Source: Apostichopus japonicus
Taxonomy: Eukaryota > Echinodermata > Holothuroidea > Aspidochirotida > Stichopodidae
NCBI RefSeq assembly: GCF_037975245.1
Contig: NC_092573.1
Coordinates: forward strand, 17,678,265-17,742,264
Direction of reading: 5' to 3'
DNA: 64,000 bases
The notes below the pieces were generated by a model. That model was not told where the DNA came from, ran no database searches, and saw nothing but the letters and a program-made list of their open reading frames with translations. The translations under genes and the position numbers were made by a program. Shown here in pieces: positions 23,080-35,394 of this stretch; positions within the stretch are counted from its first letter, which is position 1; every line of letters begins with the position of its first letter.

Positions 23080-23710
23080 TGCTGACTCCAACTGACCTTT
23101 GACCTCAATAAAATCGTGTACCAACTACATACTAAATATGAGATTCGTTCAACCTTCCCTTCTTGGGTTACCGTGTTTACAAGGTTTCCACAATTTGACC
23201 TTTAGTTACCCCAAATGGACTTGGATCTCCACCAAACACAATAGGGATCTTGAACTCAATGTGGTACTCCTTCACACGATAAACGAGATTGATCCAAGCT
23301 TTTTGTCTGTGATATCGTGTTTAGAAGGTTTACACAATGTGGCCCCTAGTGACCGCAAATGAACTGTGACCTCTACAATAAACAATGGGCTTTTGCTCCT
23401 TAATGTGGTACTCCTACTTACGAAATATGAGATTGGTCCAAGCTTACCTCCTTTAGATATCGTGTTTACGAGGTTTTGACTATTTGGCCCCTGGTGACTC
23501 CAAGTGACCTTTGACCTCCCCACAAAACAATAGAGTTTTTCTACTCAATGTGGTACTCATAAACATCAAATATTAGATTGGTCCAAGCTTCCCTCCTTGG
23601 GATTTCGTGTTTACAAGCGAGGCGTCATACACACACGCACACGCAGACACACACACACACACTCTCCGCCTGCATGAATGCATAGGTTACGATTATCATC
23701 GAAACCAAAA
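23080..23710 (+). repeat. Dispersed tandem repeat (about 145-bp units) with DR1 motifs and a CA tail
   Basis: Units contain TGACCTTTGACCTC, CACCAAAACACAATAGGG-like sequence, AATGTGGTACTCCT, GATATCGTGTTTACAAGG and TTGACCCCTGGTGAC. The last unit runs into GCGAGGCGTCA, a CA microsatellite, then GCCTGCATGAATGCATAGG and GATTATCATCGAAACC. The same order occurs at 50340-50770 and 59690-60410. Perfect AGGTCAAAGGTCA (reverse complement) is at 23093-23105 and 23505-23517. Open frames here are incidental. Confidence 0.85.
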
Positions 23711-24604
23711 ATCGAAAAGAAATTGTACTCCTAGGCAAGTAATGCCGACGTAAAAGTTTCTGTCAGTATAGAAACATTGGAAAGTTAGTTTACCCTATAT
23801 AATTCAAACGAGATAGGCACGCGTGATGACAAAGTATGCATATCATAATATTCAAGTTCATTTGCATGCGATAATTCAGTTTCCACGAGCACGAAACATG
23901 ATTTTTGGTTGCTTTGAGCGTCTTGAATAAACATCACGTATACGGCCGTGGGTTCACATTTCTTGGTGTGGCGAGACACTGAATACAAGATATAGGCTTT
24001 GATAAAAGTATAAGCATAATGTGGAGAATACAAAAGGCAGACTAGAAGAAAGAAAACAATATCAAACATGGCATAAAATGAACCACTGAGGCCTTGAACG
24101 CTCATGTATGGAGGTATCACCTATGGCAATAGTGTTTAAAGAGAACACTGAAATATTGCGATTGTCTACGATAGTTCTAGTCATTGTGTTAACGGATGAA
24201 CATTGCTGGTTCTGTACGTAGGTTTATAGCTCCATGGTCAAATACTAGACCATTACTAGGAATGTCTAATGTTAACAAAGAGAATCTTGGAAAACAGCAA
24301 TAGCCTAATATTTGTGACTGAGGTTGGACAAACATAACCTTTATGTTTAAAACTGAAATTACAAAATATTTTTTAAACAATACTCCTTATTGTCTATTAT
24401 GAGTCACATCTGACTATTTTATCTGTCTATCATTTTGTCTTACAGGGCAGTTGAGTCAAGTGCCTATAGTAGCCCGAAGCCTTGTACGAAGGCGGCAGGT
24501 TTTCATTTTCCTTTTATTCCTCTTATCAGTGACATGGGAAGCATGCATGATATTAGAGTAGTATGTACAATTTTGCAATGATGGGACGAAGTAAAAGTCT
24601 AAAC

Positions 24605-25256
24605 TTAAGCAGCATTTTGCGTTTGGTCGCCGTTTTCTACTTTTTTGACATGTCCATCAAGTTTTTTTTACATATATCAACCACAAAACAGCAAACTAAG
24701 ATATTATCCAAGTTTTTCCCTGCCAACAACGTTAATTGGCGAGTATTTAAGGATATTTGCAGATAATGAGAAAAGTGTCCACGACATATTCCACATTTAA
24801 AATTAATCGCATACAGTTCCCCCAAACCCACTAGTTTAAATTCAACCAATCAGAGATGCAGGTTTAGTTATGAGCCGTTGCTAAAAATAGATTCAAGACT
24901 TTGCGTTGGTACAACCATGGAGCTATAATCTGTCTATAGCTCTATGGTACAACCAGGGAGTTGTTATGGAACTCCCTGGTACAACTGCCGTATAGACTGT
25001 ACACAAATCAAGCATGGTATTGTATTACGTATTGGTCAATGACGTTCGTAGTGTTTAAATATTAATATCATGGGCGAGGTTTATTGGGATCCCAACGGAA
25101 AATATCTTGGAGAAAAACAAAGTTGAAAGTTTTCGACTTTTATTGCCACCATTTGAAGTAAGATTTAAATAGATAAGCTAGTCATGTATGCCGTTATGGA
25201 ATAGTGGAGTCGGTGAGGTTGAGAAAAATCATTGGGGACGCATAACGCCGCTTTAA
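24605..25256. mobile_element. TTAA-flanked non-autonomous DNA transposon, copy A
   Basis: TTAA at 24605-24608 is followed by GCAGCATTTTGCGTTTGGTC. The right side is GGACGCATAACGCCGCT plus TTAA at 25253-25256. The ends are inverted repeats of the form AGC(A/G)GC(A/G)TT(T/A)TGCGT. A longer copy lies at 26991-27814. TTAA targets are used by piggyBac and Kolobok elements; which family this is cannot be told without a transposase. Open frames inside are not coding. Confidence 0.7.
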
Positions 25257-25270
25257 GCACCGAGTGCACC

Positions 25271-26453
25271 CAGGGGCGTAGCGGTTTTTTTTGTTGGGGG
25301 GGTGGAGAATTTGATTTGCCGACGGATCTGGAAGTGGTGACTGAAATGGGGGAGGGGTCTAAGGGGAGGGGGTGTCCCCCTCCCCTTTGGCAATTTTTTT
25401 GTCTTGAAACGTCCTTAGGTGCAATCTGGTGCATATTTTAAGTCAAATTTGAATTGCCGACGGATCTGGAAGTGGTGACTGAAATGGGGGAGGGGTCTAA
25501 GGGGAGGGAGTGTCCCCCTCCCCTTTGGAACATTTTTAGTTTTGAAACGTCCTTAGATGCAATCTGGTGCATATTTTAAGTCAAATTTGATTTGCCGACG
25601 GATCTGAAAGTGGTGACTGAAATGGGGGAGGGGTCTAAGGGTAGGGGGTCTACCCCTCCCATTTGGAAATTTTTTAGTTTTGAAACGTCCTTAGATGCAA
25701 TCTGGTGCATATTTTAAGTCAAATTTGATTTGCCGACGTATCTGGAAGTGGTGACTGAAATGGGGGGAGGGGTCTAAGGGGAGGGGGTGTCCCCCTCCCC
25801 TTTGGCAATTTTTTTGTCTTGAAACGTCCTTAGGTGCAATCTGGTGCATATTTTAAGTCAAATTTGAATTGCCGACGGATCTGGAAGTGGTGACTGAAAT
25901 GGGGGAGGGGTCTAAGGGGAGGGAGTGTCCCCCTCCCCTTTGGAACATTTTTAGTTTTGAAACGTCCTTAGATGCAATCTGGTGCATATTTTAAGTCAAA
26001 TTTGATTTGCCGACGGATCTGAAAGTGGTGACTGAAATGGGGGAGGGGTCTAAGGGTAGGGGGTCTACCCCTCCCATTTGGAAATTTTTTAGTTTTGAAA
26101 CGTCCTTAGATGCAATCTGGTGCATATTTTAAGTCAAATTTGATTTGCCGACGTATCTGGAAGTGGTGACTGAAATGGGGGGAGGGGTCTAAGGGTAGGG
26201 GGTCTACCCCTCCCCTTTGGAAAATTTTTAGTTTTGAAACGTCCTTAGATGCAATCTGGTGCATATTTTAAGTCAAATTTGGCACGGAAGAAGCTCCCGT
26301 TCTCCTTTTCTCTATTCAGCTTTCCTTCTTTCTTCCCCTTCCGCTCTAGTCACCTTTTCTCCTTTTGCCGACAGACCCAAAATTTGCCGACAGCGACCAA
26401 ATTATTGGGGGGTGTGACACCCCCCACCCCCCCCCCCGCTCGCTACGCCCCTG
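25271..26453. mobile_element. hAT-type non-autonomous transposon, 1,183 bp, perfect 8-bp TSD
   Basis: The left end is CAGGGGCGTAGCGG (25271). The right end CGCTCGCTACGCCCCTG finishes at 26453, so the termini are inverted copies. Both sides are flanked by AGTGCACC (25263-25270 and 26454-26461), a perfect 8-bp target duplication diagnostic of hAT-type insertion. Most of the interior is seven 137-138-bp repeats. The right side has CT-rich DNA and a GGGGGGTGTGACACCCCCC hairpin. No transposase is present. Confidence 0.92.
25317..26280. repeat. Seven 138-bp tandem units with a three-unit higher order
   Basis: Units start TTGCCGACG(G/T)ATCTG at 25317, 25454, 25592, 25730, 25868, 26006 and 26144. 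Each has GGGGAGGGGTCTAAGGGGAGG, a complementary CCCCCTCCCCTTTGG, then GAAACGTCCTTAG and AATCTGGTGCATATTTTAAG. Unit pairs 1/4, 2/5 and 3/6 share private variants, so a block of about 413 bp was duplicated once. Each unit can form a G-rich/C-rich hairpin. Confidence 0.9.
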
Positions 26454-26964
26454 AGTGCACCGTCTATTCTTCGCAGATGTATTACTTATACACGTTTTCC
26501 TTATGACACACTCTCGTACAGTCTACGGAGACAGGGAAATATTGGAGTTCAAGTTATTCAACCCGAGTCGGGCTGCGAATTTTTTTTCCCAAACAGGTTT
26601 GCAATTACGGAGTTTTCAGCCAATCAGATTGCTCGTGACGACGGTCAGCATCAATAATGACCATCGCTTGGAAGTTACACACTGACACTTAATAAAGTCT
26701 TGCGCGGTTTCCCTGCAAACTCCCTAACTTTACTTTTAATGCTTGGATAACATGTTGACCTTACTTATGATACATACGCTACATTCTATCGGGTTCGTGT
26801 TTACGTCATCCAAGATTCGTCAGCCTACTATTGAAATCAGAATTCGTTTCGTGGAATGGGTAGGCCTACACCAAAAAAAGCTTCACGACGCGAGTAGTCT
26901 TGAATGAATATACGCAAAACAGTATAGTGTACAGTATGATATATTTCCGTCACTGCACTGTGTA

Positions 26965-28386
26965 GCATGGTGGGCTCATAATTGACGCACTTAAAGCAGC
27001 ATTTTGCGTTGGGTCGCTTTTTTCCACCTTTTTAACATGTGCATCGATTTTTTTAGATGTATCAATCATAAAACAGCAAACTAAGATACCATCCAAGTTT
27101 CACCCTGCCAAGAGCGTTAATTAGTGAGTAATTAACGATTTATGTCGATAACGAGTAAAAGTGTCCTCGACAAAGTTTTCATATCTCCAAATCCACTAGT
27201 TTGAATTCCACCAATCAGTGAATAGTATGGTTATTCATGAGCATTTTGCGTGTGGTCGCCGTTTTCTACTTTTTTGGCATGTCCATCGAGTTTTTTACAT
27301 ACATCAAATCACAAAACAGCAAATTAAGATATTAGCCAAGTTTTTTGCTGCCAAAAACGTTAATTGGTGAGTATTCCACATACAAAATTAATCGCATTCA
27401 GTTCCCAAACCCACTAGTTTTAATTCAACCAATCAGAGATGCAGGTTTAGTTATGAGCCGTTGCTAAAAATAGATTCAAGACTTTGCGTTGATACAACCA
27501 GGGAGATGTTATGCAACTTCCTGGTACAACTGCCATATAGACTGTACACAAATCAAGCGTGGTGTTATATTACGTATCTGTCAATGACGTTCGTAGTTTT
27601 TAAATATTCATATTATGGGCGAGGTTTATTGGGTTCCCAACGGAAAATATCTTGGAGAACAACAAAGTTGAAAGTTGCAATTTTTCGACTTTTATGCCAT
27701 TTATTATTTGAAGTAAAATATAAATAGATAAGCTAGTTATGTATGTCGTTATGGCATAGTGGATCTAGTGAGGTTGAGAAAAATCATAGAAAAGGACGCA
27801 AAATGCCGCTTTAAAGATTTGATCAACGATGACTATCAAGGAAAAATCCAAATCACTCAACTGTATGTGTTTTTCATATGAGTAGTTCCTCAGAAATGTT
27901 ATGATCTCAAAATATTTAAGATGCTGTGCTTATGCACCATACAATTGAGCAGAATTTGACCACAAAATGTTTGCCGTGTCAAGTTCTTTCATACCCCTAA
28001 ATTGACACACTCGTCGATAAGGTAACTGTAGTGTAGGCCTCAGTATACATCCATTGACTTTAGATGCTGTTTGCTATGCTCTGAGCCTCTAAGCTCAGAC
28101 AGGTCAGGTCCCAGCAGAGAGTAGTGTTATCATATTGAGGTAATATTGGTTATTTTTAGGGTGTAAGATTTCCAAATGCCCAAAAAACATGCAAAACTAG
28201 GGGGAGGGTGTTAAAAGCTTAAAAAGTACCACAATTTGGTCCATAAATAGCTGAAATGGATTCAAACTCATGAAATATGTAATTCTGCTTGACTGCAAAA
28301 CGTTCAAGTGGCCTGCTGTATCGTTGCTAGTAATAATTAAAGGTGCGTCAATTACGGGGGGTGCGTCAATTATGAAGCCTTTACTA
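26965..28386. mobile_element. TA-flanked element inserted in the foldback arm
   Basis: Inverted ends GGGCTCATAATTGACGCAC (left, from about 26971) and GTGCGTCAATTATGAAGCC (right, to about 28378) bound the insert. It is flanked by TA (26963-26964 and 28387-28388). The other palindrome arm keeps the unoccupied site ACTGTGTACACAGT at about 29033-29046, so the insertion and its TA duplication are read directly. TA duplication fits Tc1/mariner-type elements. No transposase is seen. Confidence 0.8.
26995..27810. mobile_element. TTAA-flanked element, copy B, nested in the TA element
   Basis: TTAA (26991-26994) precedes AGCAGCATTTTGCGTTGGGTC, and ACGCAAAATGCCGCT ends at 27810 before TTAA (27811-27814). 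It is a longer relative of 24605-25256. The first approximately 240 bp are repeated (26998 and 27243 both start GCATTTTGCG), giving a composite tandem form. AT-rich, no transposase. Confidence 0.8.
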
Positions 28387-29744
28387 TACACAGTTTTAAT
28401 ACATATAGGCCTACAGCGCATGTGTTATGTACCCCTGTACCAAACTTTCACTGTGCGATGTTATCGATTAATGCCTTCACAGAAATCTTCGATCAAAGTA
28501 GATCATACTATACTAGTGTGCTCAATGTGTCTTAACCAATTCCAAACACATCTACATATATTTACGAAAAGCTGCGGGTAATTTTGAACGGGTATATCTT
28601 CGTTGCAACGAATGGATGCAGACATTTTGATAACCTCGAAGTGAAGGTTTCCATTGTTATGACGTAACTTTTCCGAGCCGGGCTGCGATTTTTTTCCCCA
28701 ACAGGTTTGCAATTGTGTGTAAATAGTCGCTCATGATTGGTCGTCATCATAATAGTTACGTCATCATAATAGAAACCTTCACTTCGAGGTTACACAACTG
28801 TCTGCACCCATTCGTTGCAACGAAGATATACCCGTTAAATATTACCCGAAGCTTTTCGTAAGATGTGTTATGTAGATGTGTTTGGAATGAGTTTAGACAT
28901 ATTGCACACACTAGTATTGTATGATCTACTTTGATCGAAGTTTTCTGTGAATGCATTAATCGATAACATCGCATGGTGAAAGTTTCGTACAGGGTACATC
29001 ACACATGCGCTCTAGGCCTACATGTATTATAACTGTGTACACAGTGCAGTGACGGAAAAATATCATACTGTGAACACTATGCTGTTTGCGTATATTCAAT
29101 CAAGACTCGTGAACTCGTGAACTTGTTGATTTTAGTGTAGGCCTACCCATTCCACGAAACGAATTCCGATTGCAATAGAACGGCTCACGAATCTTGGATA
29201 ACGTAAACACAAACCCAATAGAATGTAGCGTAGGCCTATGGATCATAAGTAAAGTCAACATATGTGATCCAAGCGTTAAAAGTAAAGTTAGGGCGTTTAA
29301 AGTCAGTGTGTAACTCGGTATGTCTTCAAACTTCCAAGCGATGATCATTATTGGTACTGACGCCACGAGCAATCTGATTGGCGGAAAATTCCGTAATTGT
29401 AAACCTGTTTGGGAGAGAAAAAAAAATCGCAGTCAGGCTGACATGAACCTTACCATAGGAAACGTATATTTGCGATTGTTGTCAACGCGCGATAATAATC
29501 TCACCTTGTAATATTCAATAATAATATCACGCCATCATCACGTCTGCTTAATCTCACAGACGATTAAAATGTAGTCATTCGGCATGCATATCTGATATAT
29601 ACTGGAAAATATACAGTGCTAAAGGTCACCAGACTATCACGTCATTTTACACAATATCTTATATGATAAAAATGTTACAACATAATGAATATATCCGAGC
29701 AATTAAGCACCATATTCATCTAGAAGTCAATATACTGTAACGAT

Positions 29745-30427
29745 GTACGCTCTGGAAGTGTGGTAAAGTAAGAGGGAAGGGGGGGGGGGGTAGGCTTAGA
29801 TAGAGACTGTCCGCTCTTGTACTGTGTGGAAGTACCCGGTTGGTAATTAAGGGGGGGGGGGTAGTCTGAGAAGAGACTCTGTCCACTGGTAGTGTGGTGA
29901 AGTAAGGGGGGTAGGTTTAGGTAGAGACTCTGTCCGCTCTGGTAGTGTGGTGAAGTACCCGGTTGGTTCGTAAGGGAGGGGAGAAATAGGTATAGACTGT
30001 CCGCTCTGGTAGTGTGGTGAAATAAGGGGGGGTATGTATAGGTAGAGACTGTCCGCTTTGGTAGTGTGTGGAAGTACCCGGTTGGTAATTGAGGGGGGGG
30101 GGGGTAGTCTGAGTAGAGACTATGTCCACTCTCGTAGTGCGGTGAAGTAAGGGGTAGGGGGCGTAGGTTATAGGTAGAGACTCTCTCCGCTCCGGTAGTG
30201 TGGTGAAGTAAGCGGGAGGGGTATAGGTATAGGTTGAGACTGTTCGCTCTAGTAGTGTGTTGAAGTAACCGGTTGGTAATTAGGGGAGGGGAGGTATAGG
30301 TAGAGACTTTTTCTGCTCCGGTAGTGTGGTGAAGTAAGGGGGTGGAAGCTATATAGGTAGAGACTGTCCGCTTTGGGGAGTGTGTTGAAGCACCCGGTTG
30401 GTAGGTAATTAAGGTAGGTGGGATAGG
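29745..30427. repeat. Tandem array with GTAGAGACT...CCGCTCTGGTAGTGTG units, left part
   Basis: Units of about 50-75 bp combine GGTAGAGACTCTGTCCGCTCTGGTAGTGTGGTGAAGTA-type sequence (shown here only as a pattern), CCCGGTTGGTAATTA and G runs. The same array continues at 32206-32690, beyond the inserted hAT-like element. Confidence 0.85.
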
Positions 30428-31889
30428 CAGGGGCGTATCCAGGATTTTCTAACCCGGGGGGCGCGAATTACTATCTAAGCGGAGCGCCACCATCGGTTGG
30501 CACGCAGCGTACAAGAAAATTTCTGGTTTTGATACCCCCCCCCCCCCAGATCACCGGAAATGGCACTTCTCGGGCTTGAAAATGACCAACCAGATGTACT
30601 CTTTTTGCCTGAGAACCAAGTATTTCCCAATAGTTTTTTTTTCCACCCATCACCTTTTTGAAGATTGTCACCAGTCACAAATCATGTTCGACCTCATCGC
30701 ATGTCCTGTGGATCATTGCTTTTGTAGGTGATTCTACGTCGCGGCCCACAATACCCGTCAGCCCCACTTTTCAAGGTTTTAAGCCCATTATTTGTTCAGA
30801 ATTTGTAAATTCACATTTCTCGTGAATAAACTCACTCCAACATACCCATAATGTTGCACAAAATTTCATCTATGGACAACCGATAAAGAAAAACCTCCTT
30901 GAACCCCTAACAGACCGGTCAAAATTGCACGAGTAGAGGGAAGCATGATGAAGAATGTTGGTCAGGAAATGTTTGAAAATTCAGATACAGTTAATTTATT
31001 GGTGTAGAACTTCTCATAACGGCTATTATAAAACTTCGTTGAAGGAAATATAGCAGATATTTCCAAAACCGAACACTACACACATAGGCGTAGGAGGCGG
31101 GGGAGGGGGCTGCAGCCCTAATTCGCCATGTCTAATGTAAAAGAGAGTTTTGACATAATTAGATCTAGACCTCCATGCTTTTTCTCCATCTGCATAAGAC
31201 ATTTCGTTGTTTACATTAGCATCCCGTGGTATACTGCGCAACTTTCACGAACCGTGCGGTACGCGATGGCATGCGCTGTAATAACCGATGCTTACTTATA
31301 TGACATTGACACGTTGAACGCGCGCAAATTTTTGGATGTTTTTTCGAGCAAGTCGGGCAGTTTTGAGGCTGTTCATCCTGGAACGCCATTTTCATGCTCA
31401 CTGATATGATGTGATATCTGCTGTTTGCTTTAGAAATTCGAACAGGCGCGTAGCGAGAAATTTGCCAATTAGGGAGGAGCGAAGCCTGTATAGGCAAATT
31501 ATCCAAGCGTAGCTCCACCATGAGTTGGCGCGAAGCGTACAAGAAAATTTTGGCCGAAAATGCCTCCAAGATCGCTGGAAATGGCACTACCCAGGACCAT
31601 TTGTTGGCGCGAAGCGTAGAAGCAAATTTTGGCCGATAATGCCTCCCAGATCGCTGGAAATGACAATTCCCAGGCCTTGTAAGTTGCATCTAAGCATTTT
31701 CTATATGAAATTACTAGCGATATCATAAAGAAACATGCTGAAGGGGGGGGGGGGGAGGCGGTCTCCCCTTCCCGAAATGCGTCATGTTCCCCCGACACGG
31801 TCGAGATCGAGACCAGCCACAGTTGGTTTCATAGTACAATTCTTCCATTGTTTAAGGCGTATATACACATACACGCGGTATGATAGACC

Positions 31890-31920
<31 letters not shown>

Positions 31921-32205
31921 TCATTAGTGAGAGAGGAAAAATGGAAACGTCAAATATGGAGGGGTAGGGTGAGGCACACGCCCCTTCCGAAATCCTTGAT
32001 CCGTCACTGGCTACCCTGTGTATATAGGGATCAGCGCTGTAATGATGTCACTGTTCCTCTTTCTCTTCCCAGTGTCTTGGCGTTTTCTTCTTCTCCCTCC
32101 TTTTCTCCTTGTTCTCTCTTTCTTCTTTTTCTTTTCCCTTCCTTCCTCTCCTCCTCCTCTTTTTCCCCCTCTTTTTTCATTTTTCTTCTCTTTTTTTCTA
32201 GGGGC
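30428..32205. mobile_element. hAT-like element interrupting the tandem array
   Basis: It starts CAGGGGCGTATCCAGG at 30428. Its right two-thirds (31130-32190) matches 110-1010: GTAAAAGAGAGTTTTGACAT, AAATTCGAACAGGCG, TTCCCGAAATGCGTCATG, then the same CT-rich tract. The expected right terminus (CCTGGATACGC...) is absent; the sequence passes directly back into the array near 32200, so the right end is truncated. A (TA)n run lies at 31888-31918. Confidence 0.65.
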
Positions 32206-32690
32206 CGGGGTAGCGGTAGCTATAGGTAGAGACTATCCGCTCTGGTAATGTGTTGAAGTACCCGGTTGGTAAGTAGGGGGGGGGGGGGAATATAGGTAGA
32301 GACTCTCCGCTCCGGGAGTGTGGTGAAGTGAGACGGGTGGAGGCTATATAGGTAGAGACTGTCCGCTCTGGAGTGTGTTGAAGTACCCGGTTGGTAAGTT
32401 ATAAGGTGTGGGGGGGGGGGTAGGTATAGGTAGAGACTCTGTCCGCTCTGGTAGAGTGGTGAAGTAAGGGAGGGGGAGGGGTAGATATAGGTTGAGACTC
32501 TGTCCGCTCTAGTAGTGCGTTGAAGTACCCGGTTGGTAATTGGGGGGGGGGGGAGGTTATTGGTAGAGACTCTCTCCGCTCCGGTAGTGTGGTGAAGTAA
32601 GGGTATGGGGGTAGCTATACTAGACTCTGTCCGCTCTGGTAATGTGTTGAAGTACCCGGTTGCTAAAGAGGGGGGGGGGGAGGTAGAGAA
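32206..32690. repeat. Tandem array, right part
   Basis: The TAGAGACT...CCGCTCTGGTA...TTGAAGTACCCGG units resume here, with G runs of up to about 14 bases between units. Confidence 0.85.
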
Positions 32691-35050
32691 TCGAGGACAA
32701 TAATACTAAGAGTGCATTCTGAGTCATATAAGTATAATCGTCTATGCAATGTACCTGTCCTACATCCGATCTTTCGCAATGAAATAAAAAATTAAATATA
32801 TATACAAGTCCCTAAAAACAACTCCGCAGCTGACAAACGCTATAAAATCGGCAAGTATTCTGCCTGGTATCTCGTTCAAACTTCACCCCAAATCATGTCT
32901 AGAAAACGCTACTTGCACGATATTATAAACCATCCTGTCACTGTGTATAGAAACCCAGGCTATATACCCGATTAACTGATCAATTACGTCATAGCCAGTA
33001 AGATGGACACGTAAAAGAAAACAAGCCGGTCAACGCTCTGCACAGTGCTACATACATGAGCTGATCCCGCCTTCTGTCTCTCCACCTGTAGTAACTTCCC
33101 CGTATACGAGGAGAAAAGTAAGGTGCTTTCTCGTAACACTAAAATATACCGTGAATTGACATGTTCTTCCATTCCAATCATGCATGCACCCTGGGAAACC
33201 ATAGTTTTAGGAAAAGGGGTAACTCGAGGGGGGGGGGGGGGGGTGTATGCTTCTGCCCAACTTCTACCTATATAGGATTCCACTGCACATCATTACTTGA
33301 TCTTTAAACTGCATAGCTCGCACTCTGCAAACAGAATGCCAAGCAATCTAGTGGTATTATTTCCGTTTTAGAAACCGGTTCCTTCTCGAAATTTCGATAA
33401 AGAGTCGAAAGTTTTATAAAACCGTTGAAACGTCTTACCGACTTAAAATGACACAATTCGTCTCGTTACATCGAAACAAGTGAAGGAAAACTCGCAAATA
33501 GTTGAGATTATAATCGAAATTTGAGATGAAATTTCGGAAACCCGAATTTCCGTTAAGAAAGTAGCAATTTCAAGATAAAATATTTGAAATTTTAAGACCA
33601 TCCGTTGAAATTACCGACATCCCTCGAAACTGTAAGGTTATGAACCGGACCAAACCCCGCCGGTTTTCAGCCACTCTGAAACTGCTTGGATCTCGGGGAC
33701 AGCACCGGCTCTGACTTCCGGTTTCGTACTACAGACAATCAGGAAAACAACTTTCTGCTACGAGCCTGTGAAGGTCATTTTCACTCCACAAACTTTTTCT
33801 CGGTCTACTGCATTGTATGGTGGTTCCGAAGGAACATACAAGTTGTATAGACGTGTTAGTATAACGCGGCAACTCAACAGATTCATGTTTTTGCTTGGTC
33901 GAGTTGATGATTAACGCTAACGTACATTACATCTAGATATTATCAAATTGTCGAAGTGCTGTGTTACACTTAACTTCGCAACAAGTCACAAATACGTTTT
34001 TGTCGAGTTGAAAAGTAACCGACCGCTATATGTGTCAGATTTACGTAAGTTGTCAAATCGGCAACTATCGGAATTTTGACGCGTTGTTGTGTTACGCTAA
34101 CATATAACACAACTATAATTCGTTTGTCCTTTAAAGACCACCGTAGGATTGCATCATTTCGTCACACTATATTGCACAACGTTAAAAACACCATGATACA
34201 ACAGACTGAGTGCTTGACGCTCTTATTGATAAACCACACAATTTGTTTTTATTCGGTTAGGAATTGCTTTTGTATCTTTTTCTATCAGCCAATATCTTCG
34301 ATGAATGGACTGTAATCAAATTGGGTGACCGTTGAGTATATTATACGATCTCTTGTGATGTGTGTCCAGGGTGGCTTTTCAAATGTATTTCTTTACTTCG
34401 TCAGGTCACGTTCGAATAGAACGGGTTGTGTTTACCTTTCGGACTGAAGGTGAATTTCATCTCTATAATGAGTAACATTTATTAACTTGCGGTATAACCG
34501 TGCGGTGCGGTAGGTCCGAACTCGAATATATAGGCAAAACTCTAACGTCCGGTGCTTTGGGGGCTGATGATAGACTTAATTGGACTGAAAATATCTGCGG
34601 TTTTAGATGAATATATCTTTCTCATTAGTATAACTGGACCCCAACGTCACAGTTCTCCTTAATTTAAATTCTACCTTAACAAAAATCCAAAAACCCTAAA
34701 ATAAAAACAACGCGAAGACCAAAATAACAGTAACAAAGAAACAACTGAAGAAGAAAACACAATCTTCAAGTTGCCGATGGCCAGTGTCTACAATTATTTT
34801 GCGTATGTATCGGGAGGAGGGGGGGGGGGTCGCCAATGAAAAACAATTCATCACTGTCCAAACACTCCTAAAACAAACATATAAAAAAATGATGACTATT
34901 GTTCTACCGACTGCCTCTCCGACTTTCCACCATGACGTCCCCATTCAGGCTACCCTAGCTCCTCTCCACTATGTACCATTCTTCCTAATAATCAACGGAT
35001 CGACCGTGCATTGAAGGTGAGTAGGCTAATCTTATCCATTTATCATCTAA
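32691..35050. other. No gene supported
   Basis: Only short frames occur. 33370-33640 is unusually rich in TCGAAA/AATTTC motifs in both orientations, similar in style to 61440-61870. Poly-G runs lie at 33228 and 34813. I see no splice-linked coding pattern. Confidence 0.5.
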
Positions 35051-35055
35051 GTATG

Positions 35056-35088
35056 ACGTTTCTACACCATATCTTGGTGTAGAAACGT
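35056..35088. repeat. Perfect 14-bp hairpin
   Basis: ACGTTTCTACACCA (35056-35069) and TGGTGTAGAAACGT (35075-35088) pair fully around a 5-nt loop. Confidence 0.85.
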
Positions 35089-35394
35089 GACTCATAGAGG
35101 GCTATGATTTCACCTAACTATGAACCGACACTGAGCGGTAGAACTCATAGGTTATATTTCTGTTCCTGACGTAAGAAGGTCACTTTCAAAGTCAATTCAG
35201 TGTGAGAGTCATCGACAGTCGACTGAAAAGTGGTCGGTATATGTATTCTTCGAAATGACCACCGTTTTCCTCCATTGAGGCTTCATCATTCGATATAATA
35301 TAAAACTGCTTACGTAATCGGTTAGTCATTGCTTATGGTAATGAAGGTGTATGGAGTCTCTTCTAATTCCATGGTGTATTGGAATCCATTCTGG

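Larger units (their letters stand above)
26566..29441. mobile_element. Foldback element: approximately 690-bp inverted arms, left arm split by an insertion
   Basis: 28755-29441 is the imperfect reverse complement of 26566-26964 joined to 28387-28668. The ends share GGGCTGCGA followed by a T run and CCCAAACAGGTTTGCAATT. A third copy of this motif lies at about 28674-28715 in the 86-bp loop. Examples of paired segments are GGGTAGGCCTACAC with GTGTAGGCCTACCC, and GAACGGGTATATCTTCGTTG with its inverse. No coding capacity is seen. No target duplication was found at the outer ends. Confidence 0.8.

Noticed and set aside
22795-24120. 109- and 111-codon - strand frames
   Set aside because: No recognised domain, no splice-linked partners, and partial overlap with a dispersed repeat at 23.08-23.7 kb. 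One has a hydrophobic stretch, which alone is not enough.
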